64,000 bases of DNA from Cryptomeria japonica (GCF_030272615.1 NC_081405.1:152314113-152378112), one strand, 5' to 3'. Counted from the stretch's first letter, positions 1-11,280 are shown. Notes: generated by a model from the sequence alone, not told the origin. Numbers and translations: made by a program.

Positions 1-49
1 CGAACCTACCTCTGAATGTCATGTTACAACCCGTCGAGGTAAATTCACT

Positions 50-937
50 TTGCAAGGTGCTTCAGCCAAAAACACTGCTTCCTCATCGACCAAGCCTGAG
101 TACGACCTTGTAGAACATTTAAGGAAGACACATGCGCTCATCTCCATCCTTCAGCTCCTAAGCATATCCCCTGCACATAAAGCTATTCTTGACAAAACTT
201 TGAGAGACACTTCCGTCCCTACCAATCTGAACGTGGACTGGTTTCAAGCCATGGTGGGATACCTTTCCATTCCACACTCCCTTACATTCACAGAAGCCGA
301 TGACGCCTCCATAAGTCAGCCACATAATGCACCATTACACATTGAAGCCTTCATACACAAACATCGAATAAAACGAGTCCTGATAGATGGAGGAGCAAGT
401 CTAAACATTTGTACATTGAGCACTATTAAACAATTGGGATATTCAGACAAAGTTGTGAATGCTGCAAACAAAATTACCATCAAAGCATATGATGATGAAG
501 AGCGTTCATCCAAAGGCACAATCACCTTACCTCTCAGAGTTGGGCTGGTTAGCAAGGATGTGGTTTGTCAAGTCCTAGACCTGGATCTCACATACAATAT
601 CTTACTGGGACGTCCTTGGATTCATGAAATGAGCGCAATCCCTTCTACATATCATCGATGTATCAAGTTTCCACACAATGGAGTTGAAGTGACTGTCAAA
701 GCTGATCCTAAGCCATTCATATATTACAACAATCTACAGTCAAGATCAGAAATAAAAATTCCAATCAATCAAGAAGTTGTTCCATCTTCAGCATGTGTGG
801 ATCCAGAATCATTGAAAGCTTCTACATCAAAACAAACAGAGCTCAAAGAAAAATTCAAGGTTAAAGACCTGGGATGTGGTGAGTATATCTTTCATGTTGA
901 GAAACTCCCACTGTCTCCTAAGGTATTAAGTCGATAG
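50..937 (+). pseudogene. Retroelement aspartic protease region (pol N-terminal part)
   Basis: The reading frame holds the retropepsin active-site block IDGGASLNIC (about residues 111-120), followed by the strand and flap region and the block YNILLGRPWIH (about residues 183-193). This pattern is typical of plant Ty3/Gypsy proteases that process the Gag-Pol polyprotein inside virus-like particles. DGGAS replaces the more usual DTGAS/DSGAS, as in many plant Gypsy copies. It belongs to the broken element that fills the start of the window. No gag zinc knuckle is visible in the window. Confidence 0.75.
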
Positions 938-955
938 GAACAATCTATAAACAAT

Positions 956-1930
956 TTGCAAGGAATTAGGTGTGAACCACCTAGTGTTGTGGCTGCTAAG
1001 TCCGAATGCAAATCTCCTCTAGTGGTGCAAGCAACTCTTGATATCAATAGTCCTAAGAGTGGTTCCAACAAAGAATCTATTGAGCATATCGCTAGCCCTC
1101 TTGATAACTCACATAGCTTTACCATATCATCCACTCCTTCCATTTCCATTCCTTTCCCGGACTTGGATCAACAAGAATTACAAAAGCCCTTACTAATTGG
1201 GGATGAAAAATCAAGCTATGAACATAAAAAACTAAAAGTGAAAACTAAGGAAAAGTACTTCAGTCCAAATCAAAATCAAAAGCTACTGGACTTCGCAAAA
1301 ATCAAAGTCAAGGATAAAAATCCCATGAAGAAAAAAGAACAAGAGATGATCTCCCCTAATATCAAAATAACTAGGGGCAAAAGTTCTACAATTTTAAGTC
1401 AAAAATCATACTTGTTGATCATAAGTCTCCATCATGCCATCCTACTTTCACTTCTTTTCGCAATCATAAGCCTTCATCACTCATCCACTTGTTCTGCACA
1501 TCCTTTCCCTTCTGGCAATACATCATGGACCTTTAATGGAGCTTCCTTGAGGGACTTTGTTATCAAGGATGCCCAAACTTCTTTAGGTGACATGCATATG
1601 GGCTTGTGTAGTCCACACCCTAGCAATTCTATCTTAGTTCCTCTATCAAGGAAGACATTCACTCAAGCTACACATCATTCGCTCAAGGAACAATGTATTT
1701 ACAATCATAAGGTAAAACCTCATACATTTGAGGTAGGTGACTTAGTTCTCAGAGAAAATCTTAAAAATCAGCAAGACAGAGAGAAGAAGGGCAAGTTCGA
1801 ACCAAACTGGCTTGGTCCTTACATCATCATAATAGCCTATGGATCAGGTGCATATCAGCTCTCAACCACAGAGGGTGAACCTTTGGAGGATCCTATCAAT
1901 AGCATGCACCTTCGTCGGTTTTACACATAA
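956..1930 (+). pseudogene. Retroelement pol fragment ending in integrase C-terminal domain
   Basis: The last 80 or so residues match the C-terminal domain of plant Gypsy integrases: FEVGDLVLRE, then a lysine-rich stretch, then FEPNWLGPYII, AYQLSTTEGE and a final SMHLRRFY. This SH3-like domain binds DNA during integration. The first 200 residues are lysine- and serine-rich and not recognised. It is a fragment of the same broken element, and no intact pol should be inferred from it. Confidence 0.7.
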
Positions 1931-3593
1931 CTCTTCGGAATATCCTAATTCAAAAATACAAAAAAAATCGTTACTTGGTGAAAACCTGGCAAACAGACGC
2001 CTTGTGACACAAAAAAAAAAACATTTCATCCGACGATGAAAATCACTTCGGTGGTGCCCTGGGCAAGTACCATGGTGAAAACTGGGTCACCAGCACCATG
2101 TGTAGAGACATTGCTCCTCCGTCCTTCAGGATTCCATTTCATCCTTTCACTTTGCACACACTCACAACCTATTCATCCATAATAAACTTACCCATTCCTA
2201 TCATGGCTTGTCATTGATCTACCCAAGATTGGTTTGCCATTCATAATAACATTCATTTTCATCCCTTTCCATCCATAATAAATCAGCTCCTATCTGTGGC
2301 TAAGGAAAATCCTACGTCTAGTATGGGTGTGGATCTAAGAGCATCATACATTCTGAGGAGTACAGTTTTCTTCAGTCTATCCGCACACAATCCACAATAA
2401 AGCAGGACTTGCATCGCCAAATCTGCAATAAAGTTCCATCTTCTCCACAATAAAGTATCAGTTTCATGGATTCAGTTAGTTTCAGATGAGACACAGCAGT
2501 AACAATGGGCTTCAACAAATCAAATCTTTCAGCAGATTCAGACAACATATGGTTCAGTGCTATCTATCCTTTTTGTGAAAGTAAACATTGTGACCACAAT
2601 CAAATAAGACTTATCAAGTGACAAGAGACACTAAACTTGAGGACTACGGTGGATGTTGGTGTTCAGTCTTGGTTTTCTTTTGATTTGTATCTTTTGGTGA
2701 CATGTCTTTTAGCTTTTCCAGGATGTCTTTGACTAGAGATTCTATCTCCACGATGTCTTTGACTAGAAAGGCGAGGATGGGGTATCATCACCTATTTTTC
2801 TTTTGTTGTATTTAGATTGTCTCTTAGTAATGCTATGACTTGTCCAAGGATATGAGGACACTGTGAGTCTAGTATGAACTGGGGCATTCCTTGTTTGTGA
2901 CTATCTTATCTCCACGCAAACGGGTATAATGACTTTCTGGGTCAAACATATGCCTTGATTGTCATAACCTACTTGCCATAATAAAGCTCAATGATGATAA
3001 CGCACAAGAAGCTCTTTCACTTTCATATCTTCTATCTTCCATCCCCATTTCTTGATTGACCTCCATCGTCCTTCTCAAGTCCGAGTAGCCTACTATCACA
3101 TGACTAAGTATAATGACACACCAAAAATATTTGCATTTCATGTAGTTGCAGCTACATTACCACATATAAGAATTTCATACATACATATAGATATCACAAT
3201 TGCATCACATCCTGCACACAACACATGTTAGCACATCTTCCATTTTTATCATGTATATAGTCATTTGCATTATCATATTCATCTACATTTCATACATTCA
3301 TAAGTGCATGCATAACACATTCAAAACATAAAAGAACAAAAATATTGCATTTCATCATGTATATATTTGCATCCATATCATAAGCATTCATCACATAAGA
3401 AAAGGCACCATGAAACATCTCATCACATAGGTACACATGCATATAGCTACCGCAAAGATGAATCATCTCATATATATATATAAAAAGTGTCATGATACAA
3501 TGATGTCAAAATCATATGGCTACAATCACCCACAGGTGTCTACATCATCATACAAAAATGGTACAATACTGATACATAGGGAACCCTCTACGG
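1931..3593 (+). other. 3' spacer of the Gypsy element
   Basis: Non-coding stretch between the pol remnant and the antisense gene. It contains at least six short CAATAAA/CATAATAAA motifs at irregular spacing (about 2173, 2268, 2390, 2423, 2443, 2972). From about 3120 to 3480 it is AT-rich and low in complexity, with repeated CAT-rich words. No gene is recognisable on either strand. Confidence 0.45.
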
Positions 3594-5509
3594 CTATGAT
3601 GAACTCCCTCCCTCGGAGCCGCCTGGCCTCGATGGAGTTTGAGCCCTAGAAGGACCCGCTCCAGGATCATCCCTCATGTCCCCTCTATCTGGTGGTGGTG
3701 GAGGACCCATAACCCCACTGCTAGATGTCTGTCTCCTCTGGCTTCCTCTTGTAGTTGTCGCTGTCCGCGATGGTCTATGGAAGCTCCTCGCCCGCTGATC
3801 TGGTGGCACTGCACCATAATGTAGATCCTACCAGTAGCCTATCTCCTCTCCTGCCCGTAGCACATAGGCATATCCAGCCCCTGTATCCTTTGTCGCCTAC
3901 CTCCTAGCCCTTAGTGTTGTCTCAGCCTCTGTGTAGCGTTGAATGGCCTGGTCCCACTCCCACTCAGTATCTCTGAGTTGTCTCCTCAGTCTATCCCTCT
4001 CCCTCTCCAGCTCCTGAATCTCATCTACCTGACCCTAGCAGATCTCCCTCAGCTCAACCAACTCATCCTCCTCCACCTTGGCCCCCTGTACAGGTGCCTA
4101 TCCATGTTCCTGTACCTGTACCTGCCTCTGTCCCTATCCTTGCACCTGTCTGGGACCCTGTGCTGCTGGCACCTATAGTGGTAATCCACCGTGACCCCTC
4201 ACAATCTGAGCCTATCTGTCCTCTCCACCCTCCCTCTGCAGCGCCACCCTCCTCTCTCCAACTACACCCCACCTCCTCCGTCAGCTTTTACCCCCATCAT
4301 CTCCATCATCATCACCATCCCCACCACCATCTCCATCTAGCGGCTCTCCTGGATCTGTCAGGCGTGGGAATGGATGCTTGGCCCAATACGCTGTGTACTC
4401 TGCATCCATGTCGGAATCCTCGATCTCTAGCCACATATCCCAGGGTAAGGGCATCATCTCCACTAGCTGCGTAACTAACTGATCATATGACAATAATGGC
4501 CCAAAATGTGCCTGATCCCTGACTGTTTGCGCGTACTTGCTTGAACCCTGTGGCATCTACTGGATCCTGCCAAACTGCCTACCCACCCTGTCAACCAGCT
4601 GCCTCTCCAGTACATAGGGCGTCCGCCCAATCGGATACCTGCTTCAGAAGGTGTAGGGTAGCTCTACTGCATCATCCTCTCACTACTCACATCTCAGGTA
4701 CGGCCTCCATATAACCATATCAATCTCATCTATAGTCTGCCGCCAGTACTCCAACCTGCCAATCCGTGGCTGCGAGGTAATCATATCATACAAATGCATG
4801 AAACTGCGTCCATGACCTCTACCCCTAAATTGTATCAGTCGTGTCACCAGCAGATGCTCATATGCCCACACCTGCAGTAATGTGACTCTGCAACCTAATC
4901 CCATTGATCCGTGGTACACAAACTGATGAAGCTCATAGTATAAGTGTGTCAGGACACACAGTCCCCAGGCATATCTGGTGTGTTGTGTCACCAGTGTCTC
5001 CAATGTGCTCCCCCAGCCCACAGCCAACCCTCGTGTTGCTCTATTCGGACACAAGAACCCACTGATCACTCCTCCTACCATTGTTGGTAGTGTCAACCCT
5101 GTCGCCGTCATGGTGTCCCATGCCACGTGTCTTGCCCTCATCTCCAATCCCGGATCCTGGAACACTCGTCTCAGAGCATCCCTGTCTCCATCTTGATCAT
5201 AAGGAATCAGCTCCTCATTGATCGGTATCCGTAGAATCCTGTATACATCCTCCAAGGTGACTATCATCTCCCCCATCAGCAAGTGGAATGTGCAAGTCTC
5301 AGAGTGCCACCTCTCAGCTAGCGCAGTCAGTAACCCCATGTTCGCCCGAAACTTAGGCACATACAGAATATGTCTCAATCTCATAGACTCAATCGCAGCT
5401 CGGTCCTCAGCTATCAACTCAGGTCGCAACCTCTGAGTCGATGGGAATCTCTTCCGTGACTCCAGCATAGGCAAATACTCCTGCAGTCAATCAAATCAAT
5501 CATGTTAGT

Positions 5510-5815
5510 CCTAGTAACACTCACTGTTCATCACAAAGTGTTGCTTCTATCCTAGTGACACTCACTGTTCATCACAAAGTGTTGCCTCTATCCTTGTGAC
5601 ACTCACTATTCATCACAAAGTGTTGCTTCTATCCTAGTGGTACTCCCTGTTCATCACAAAGTACTACGTGTTTTGCACTCCCTGTTCATCACAAAGTGTT
5701 GCCCACATTTGCACTCAATGTTCATCACAAAGTGATGTTCATATTTGTACTCCCTGTTCATCATAAAGTACTCTCTATGTCTTGGTACTCATTGTTCATC
5801 ACAAAGTGCCTTGAC
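5510..5815. repeat. Tandem repeat around TGTTCATCACAAAGT
   Basis: About eight imperfect copies of a unit centred on TGTTCATCACAAAGT. Spacing is about 40-57 bp in the first copies and about 35 bp later. The earlier units read roughly CACTCACTGTTCATCACAAA followed by GTGTTGCTTCTATCC. Confidence 0.8.
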
Positions 5816-5929
5816 CAATCCTAGTCTTCCCAGAGGACCTGCTTAAGTGTATCCTCTCAACAACTTATCTAATCGATAGCGTATGTTCATCACAGAACTG
5901 CCGTATTGACCTAGAAGACGTAAATGTGC

Positions 5930-6192
5930 CTTCATGACATAAACGCGCTTATAGACTGCATAGATGTGCCTACTCTGCACAGACGTGCCTGAAAAACATA
6001 GACGTGCCTATGATCTGCATAGACGCGCCTACCTTCCACAGACGTGCTTGAATTTCACAGACGCGCCTGCATGACACAGACGTGACTGCATTCTGCACAA
6101 ATGTTTTTCCTAACATAGACACGCCTAGCACCAACGCAGACGCACCTAGCGAGCATAGACGCGCCTAGTACCAACGTAGACGCGCCTGGATG
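5930..6192. repeat. Tandem repeat around CATAGACGTGCCT
   Basis: A dozen or so degenerate copies of a 13-bp core (CATAGACGTGCCT / CACAGACGCGCCT) separated by 6-20 bp. It is GC-richer than its surroundings because of the ACGCGCCT words. Confidence 0.8.
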
Positions 6193-6470
6193 TTTTTGAC
6201 ATTTTTTGGACCCTATCCTAGAGCGCATTTATTGCACTATCTAGCATGCATTAATGACAACAATAAATGCAACAAAGTACAAGGAGGTTTTGTGGTACTT
6301 ACTGGCTCTCCTGCCTCTGCTGGCCTCTGGAATCGACGAACGCGATCGAATCTATGAACCAAAGCCATCGCTGCTGACTGCTATTGCTCTTTTCTCTCTC
6401 TGCACTCTAATCTCTTGGAGGTGTAGATGACAATGAGGATGTATTTCCCTCGTGGTCTATCTTATAGACT

Positions 6471-6476
6471 GTCCTA
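6471..6476 (-). promoter_or_regulatory. Possible TATA box of the antisense PMD gene
   Basis: The minus strand reads TCTATAAGATAG here, about 103 bp upstream of the candidate ATG at 6368. Just beyond it is a short CCCTAG repeat (6490-6513). Weak evidence, based on motif and position only. Confidence 0.3.
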
Positions 6477-6708
6477 GCCCTAGCCCTAGCCCTCGTCTCC
6501 CGAGTCAGTCTTCTTTATCTCATGACTTTGTCACTCTATCCTATCCGATCAGTCCTTTCTAGCCTTTCTTTCTTATCGAGAGATTGTCTGCGATCTTTCC
6601 AAACATTTTCATCCAATCTCTCGAGGGGGCATATCATTCCCATCTTGGAGCAACTTTGAATCAGTTCATCTTATCTTCTTTGAAACAACGCAACAAGTTG
6701 CATTGTCT

Positions 6709-6723
6709 CGAAGAGGGGCAAAA
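6709..6723 (+). other. Polypurine tract before the 3' LTR
   Basis: GAAGAGGGGCAAAA lies directly before the TGTAGAC start of the LTR, as expected for the plus-strand priming site of an LTR retrotransposon. Confidence 0.65.
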
Positions 6724-7496
6724 TGTAGACACCTAAAATTGTCCAGTCTAATTAAATAAATATTTTATTTATTTAGCCTAATTCTTCTATTAATTAAATA
6801 AATCTTTATTTATTTAATTAATTCATTTATCCTCTTCTAGCCTTATTTCTCATTTAAATAAATACATTTATTTATTTAAATTATCCTTTTCTTAAATTAA
6901 ATAAATATCTTATTTATTTAATTGATCCCACTTCTTCTATTAATTAAATAAATCTTTATTTATTTAATTAATTCATTAGCCTTTTCTACCCATGACACAT
7001 GTCATTCATCTCTTAATTCCTACACTACCTACCCTCTCATTATTTTATTATTTTCTTTACCTACCCTCTAATCATAGCCGACCTCTTTTACAACTCTCAA
7101 TCTTAGCCCTCCATTTCATATTGTGTCTTCTATATAAGGAGATGCTTCCTTCACTATCAAACCCTACCTGGCTAATTCAATTATGCATTTGACTACACTA
7201 CGCTTTTGATATGCGATCCTACTTACAACCACATTTTCGTTCTTTGTTGAGCTCTTGTGCACATAAAATCTGAGAGCAAATATATCAAGCAAGATCAATG
7301 GAGATAGGAAGAATGGAGATCCAAACCCTATTGGACATGTGATGGTATAATCTTTGTGATTTCATTTGATTTACATTGTCTTAGGTAATCTTCATATGTT
7401 ATGGTGGATCTTTGTTGTTGTTAGGCTAGGGTTTTGTGGTTGAATCCATGTAGTCTTTCAATATTGTCATTGTTGTATCCATTTTCATCGTAAACA
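6724..7496 (+). repeat. 3' LTR of the Gypsy element
   Basis: It begins TGTAGACACC right after a polypurine tract and probably ends in AACA near 7496. The U3 part contains direct and inverted copies of an AT-rich word (ATTAAATAAATCTTTATTTA, near 6775-6810 and 6940-6972). A TATA box, CTATATAAGGAG, lies near 7131. The other LTR is outside the window, so the 3' border is not confirmed. Confidence 0.65.
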
Positions 7497-7499
7497 GTA

Positions 7500-7515
7500 A
7501 TATTATTATAATAGA
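7500..7515. repeat. Target-site duplication, left copy
   Basis: The 16-bp word ATATTATTATAATAGA here recurs exactly at 9186-9201 and flanks a LINE fragment. Confidence 0.8.
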
Positions 7516-7568
7516 GGCATGTAAATGGGCCTGGGACAGTTGATCATTTCCCTTCAGAGTCTAGAAGG

Positions 7569-8042
7569 GTGGTGTGGAAGAGACCAGATGAAGTTAGGAT
7601 TAAAATTAGTTTCGATGGGGCATCGAAAGGGAATTTGGGGGTTTCATGTATTGGTTGTGTGGCTTGCAATGAGTATGGAGTAATAATGGCAATTGGAGCT
7701 CAAAGGTTGAAGGATGGAACCATCAATGATTTTGAAGCTCAAGCTACCATGTTAGCTATCAAACTTGCAGCTTGTCTATCTGTGTCGAAATTGCACTTAG
7801 AAGGTGATTCTCGAATCATTGTGCAAGCCATTATGAGAGGAGAAGCTCAAAACTAGAAGTTGAACAAATGGATCAAACTAATATCAAGTCAGTTGATGAA
7901 GTTCACAAATTTTAAATTATCTCATACAAAAAGAGAGGGGAACATGTTGGCCAATAGAGCTTCAAATTGGGGTTGCTCTCTCTCCAAGGAGCAAATATTT
8001 TGGTGGCATGATATTAATCTCATCCCCTTTGAAGTCAAGTAG
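7569..8042 (+). pseudogene. LINE RNase H domain fragment
   Basis: The frame shows a reverse-transcriptase-associated RNase H: ISFDGASKGN (first Asp), DFEAQATMLAIKLA (Glu), LEGDSRIIVQAI (second Asp) and HTKREGNMLANRASN (His region; the last catalytic Asp position appears as Asn). In plant L1 elements this domain closes ORF2 and degrades RNA in the RNA/DNA hybrid. One in-frame stop near 7855 separates the two halves. There is no upstream RT in the copy. Confidence 0.75.
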
Positions 8043-9185
8043 GAGTATGAGACTGAAAGTTGGAGGTGATGGATAAATTGATTTGGTAGGGGAAGACAGG
8101 TCGAGGATGCTACCACTGTTAAAGTTTGTCGCTCCTCATCATTATTCTACAAAACGAAGGGTGTAGAAAATGTGTGAGGAGGCATTCACATGTGCCTTGA
8201 CTGAGCTTCTCAAAGGTGCTTCAAGGACTTTATACTACCAATGGTGAAGTCGAGCAGAGACATATCGGCTTCTTCTTCATCTAGTCGTGTGGTTTAGGTT
8301 TAGGGGTGAATGAAAGCAATAGAAGAAGCTTCATTTGTGGTGTGTGCTTATCATGGAAGCCAACTTCTCCTTGGGGACTGCAAAACAACAGGCGCCTTCA
8401 AAGGTGTGGTAACTGAAGGGAGAATGAGGCATGTGCTTAAAATATAGGATCCAAGGTTTCTGAGAATGGTGGATGTGATGTTGGGGGAGGCATATATGAC
8501 TTCCTCTTTCAGGTTTAGAACCAATGCTAATATTGCCTCAATCTTTTTCGCTTGGTGTTTGGAGTTGGGGTCCAAGGAGGATGTCGAATGGGTGATGAGA
8601 GAATGTGTGAGAAAGGAATGCAAGGAGGGATTGAAATCTTTCTTGGCTAAGGCAAGACCGGGAGAGGGGTTTATAAACATTGGAGGAGAATGAATATATG
8701 TTGCAGAGGTTACACCCTCTCTTCACCCATTTTTGGTTTGGGGTGTTGAAAATGATAGAGATGCTAGCTGAGCAAAGGCTCTGGATGGATGGAGAAGAAT
8801 TAAAGAATACTTGAGAGAGAGGGAAGGTGTGATTCAAGAGCAGGAAAGGGACAAGAAGCAAAAGAAGAATAAACCTTATTTTAGGAAAGAGGATTATTGG
8901 GTTAGCAAAGGCATGGCCAAAGGGGAGTCTTCAAATCAGTAAATGGAGGGTGTTTTGGTAAGGTTTTGATCAGTTCAAAACTGGCTTTGTAATTTTGCTC
9001 GAAAAGATATTTAAGTAGGTAGTATAAGGATATGAAGAAGATCTTAGGAATAGAATTCGAATGTAATTTCTTGTAAGGAGGTGATTGTGTTGTTCATGTT
9101 GGTAGTATTGCAACATATTTTGTATCTAATATGTAATCCTTTTTATCTTATTAATATAACCATAACTTTTACTGATCAAAAAATG
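8043..9185 (+). other. LINE 3' region, no recognised gene
   Basis: Sequence between the RNase H frame and the A-rich tail. Short open frames exist (for example 8466-8693, plus strand, charged and helical in look) but match nothing I know. I regard the stretch as LINE 3' sequence. Confidence 0.4.
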
Positions 9186-9201
9186 ATATTATTATAATAG
9201 A
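9186..9201. repeat. Target-site duplication, right copy
   Basis: Exact copy of the word at 7500-7515. It closes the LINE insertion. Confidence 0.8.
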
Positions 9202-9429
9202 ATGTTTAATAATATTATAATATTATATTTAAAAATATTAATTTAAATATTATTAAAATAATATAAATTATTATAGTTTTATTTAAATATTATTATAATA
9301 TTATATTTTTATTAAGGATTTAAAATATTATATTATTATTTAAATATTATTAAATATATATTTAATAATATATTACTAATTAATTTAAAGTAATATTGTT
9401 TTTAACATTATAGTAATATAATTTTCAAA

Positions 9430-11280
9430 AATTAGGGTGAGCATTATGATTAGGGTTAGGGTTAGTGTAAGGGTAAGGGTTATAATAAGGGTTACAATTA
9501 GCATTAGGGTTAGAATTAGAGTTAGAGTTTTGAATACAATTTGAATTAAGGTTAGGACTAGGATTAGCGTTAGATATAGAAAAAAGATTCAAGTTAGTAT
9601 TAGGATTAAGTCATGTGTTCTATTAGGATTAGCATTATTCTTTGAGATAGAATTATAACTAGGGTTTCTGTTAGGATTACAGTTAAAGATAGAAGTACAA
9701 TTAAAATATTAGATGAACTGGGATTAGGGTTATGGTAAGGGTTTGGATTACAGTTTGAAATATAATTAGGTTTAGCATTAGGGTTAGGGTTAAGGTTGGA
9801 GAGAATAGTGATTATGGTTATAGTTAGGGTTACATTTAGAGATAGAAGTATTATGACATTAATGAATCAGGGTTAGGGTGGGGGTTACATGTAGGGTTAG
9901 GTTTAGCTTTATTATTAGGGTTAGAGTTATGGATGGAGATAGAATAACAACAAGGGTTATAGTCATGGTTACAATTAGAGATAGAATTACGATTAAGGCA
10001 TTAGATGAATTAGGGTTATGGTTGAATTTAGAATTAGAGATATAATTAGGTTTAGCATTAGGGTTAGTGTTATGGTCAAAATTGAAGTGGTTTGTATGAT
10101 TAGGATTAGAGATAGAATTATGGTACAAACATTAGATGAATTAGGGTTAGGATTGGGTTAAGGGTTAGTTTTAGAGATATAATTAGCTTCAATGTTAGGA
10201 TTAGAGATAAAATTAGGGTTGGGGTTTGGATTACGATTAGGGTTGGGTTATTTTACGAGTAAGGGTTAGCTTCAATGTTAGGATTAGAGATAGAATTAGG
10301 GTTGGGGTTTGGATTATGATTAGGGTTGGGTTGTTGTACGGGTAAGGGTTAGCTTCAATGTTAGGATTTAGGTAATTGTAAGGGTTAGAATTAAGTTAGG
10401 CTTTGGATAGGGTTATAGTTAAGGTTAGCATTAAGATAAGGGTTAGAAATAGAATTAAGATGAAGTTAAGGTTAGGTTTAAGGTTCCATATAGAGATAGA
10501 ATTATGATTATGGCATTAATGAATCGGGTTACATATAGAAATAGAATTATGAAAAGTGTTAGATATGCGGTTAGAGATATAATTAGATTAAGTTTTAGGG
10601 TTGGGATTAGAGTTGGGGGAAGAATTGGAGTAATCGTTCTAGATAGGGTTACAGTTATGGTTAGGCTTAGAGATAGAATTACAATAAGACATTAGATGAA
10701 TTAGAGTTAAGGTTAAGGTTTGGGTTAGTGTTAGACATAATTAGGTTTAATGTTAGGATTAGGACTACAAGTAGAATTAGAGTAAAGGTTAGGATTACAA
10801 ATAGGGTTAGGTTATCATAAGAGTAAGTATTAGGGTTATGATTAGCAATTGGCTTAGAATTAGAGTTAGGCTTTTGGATACAGTTACAATTAAGGTTAGG
10901 GGTAGAATTATGGTTGGAGATAGAAATAAGATTCGTGTAATGGTTATGCTTAAGGCTAGCTTCAAAATTAGGCTTAGGTTTATAGTTGGAGATAAAACTA
11001 TGGTTAAGGTTACAATTAGAGATAGAATTACAATTAAGACATTGGATGAATTAGGATTAAGGTGAGGATGAGGGTTACATTTAGGATTAGAGTTAGGGTT
11101 ATGGTAAGGTTTTGGGTTATGATTAGAAATATAATTGGGCCTAGCATTATAGATAGGGTTAAGGTTGGGTTCGGGATTATGGTCAAGGTTACAATTGGTG
11201 ATAGAACTACAATTGGGGTTAAAGTTAGTGTTACAATAAGAGATAATTATAAGTAGTGTTATGTTTAGAATAGGGTTGAA
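9430..11280. repeat. Degenerate TTAGGG-like telomere-type satellite
   Basis: About 1.85 kb of continuous short-repeat DNA built from TTAGGG, TTAGGATTAGAG and TTAAGG words with the G-rich strand on plus. The base word is the 6-bp TTAGGG rather than the plant telomere repeat TTTAGGG. Longer composite words (GATAGAATTAGGGTT, ATTAGATGAATTAGGGTT) recur throughout, so it is a diverged array with a higher-order pattern. Open frames in it are artefacts of periodicity. Confidence 0.85.
10183..10369. repeat. 83-bp higher-order unit within the telomere-like array
   Basis: Units start at 10183, 10266 and 10349 with the word TTAGCTTCAATGTTAGGATT. The first two are full length and nearly identical; the third is cut short. 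The spacing is exactly 83 bp. Confidence 0.85.

Larger units (their letters stand above)
5481..6302 (-). other. Candidate intron of the antisense PMD gene, filled with minisatellites
   Basis: On the minus strand a GTAAGT donor lies at 6302-6297 and a pyrimidine-rich CTGCAG acceptor ends at 5481. The flanking reading frames join in phase 0. Inside lie two different short tandem-repeat blocks, annotated separately. The splice call rests only on motif quality and frame. Confidence 0.5.
3594..6368 (-). pseudogene. Antisense plant mobile domain (PMD, aminotransferase-like) gene carried by the LTR element
   Basis: The main block (4683-5480, minus) encodes a typical plant mobile domain. It has IESMRLRHILYVPKF, then AERWHSETCTFHLLMGEM followed by a VTLEDVYRILRIPI block, and later HLYYELHQFVYHGS. 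PMD proteins include Arabidopsis MAIN and MAIL1, nuclear factors linked to silencing and development; many copies travel inside Gypsy and MuDR elements. Further conserved sequence continues to about 4281 and ends in a Gly/Asp-rich tail. A proline/arginine-rich stretch near 3594-3809 may be the C terminus. A short upstream exon (6303-6368, starting MALVHRF) with a GTAAGT donor joins in phase to the acceptor before 5480. The copy is broken, with a few interruptions. It is antisense to pol. Confidence 0.65.
1..7496 (+). mobile_element. Ty3/Gypsy LTR retrotransposon, Tat-like, 3' part, broken
   Basis: The window opens inside this element, so its 5' LTR and gag lie outside. Recognisable parts are an aspartic-protease region, an integrase tail, a long 3' spacer, an antisense plant-mobile-domain gene, a polypurine tract and the 3' LTR. 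The peptide LLGRPWIH after the protease and an antisense ORF between pol and the 3' LTR both recall the Tat/Ogre branch; that assignment is inference. The element is broken, with several breaks in its coding part. It looks old, but its age cannot be estimated because only one LTR is visible. A LINE sits directly after its 3' end. Confidence 0.75.
7516..9185 (+). mobile_element. 5'-truncated L1-type LINE
   Basis: A non-LTR retrotransposon fragment flanked by a perfect 16-bp target-site duplication. It begins within the RNase H domain and ends in the plant LINE tail TTACTGATCAAAAAA. Heavy 5' truncation is the usual result of incomplete target-primed reverse transcription. The 1.1 kb after the RNase H frame is not recognised and is probably 3' UTR or a decayed second part. 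It inserted just beyond the 3' LTR of the neighbouring Gypsy element. Confidence 0.75.

Noticed and set aside
4094-4474. 126-codon proline-rich frame on plus
   Set aside because: It is the complement of the Gly/Asp-rich tail of the antisense PMD gene and has no domain.
4978-5436. Two 72-codon plus-strand frames
   Set aside because: They lie directly opposite the conserved PMD domain and match nothing.
5510-5815. Regularly spaced repeats resembling a CRISPR array
   Set aside because: Spacing is uneven, the spacers are themselves related, and the context is a plant retroelement.
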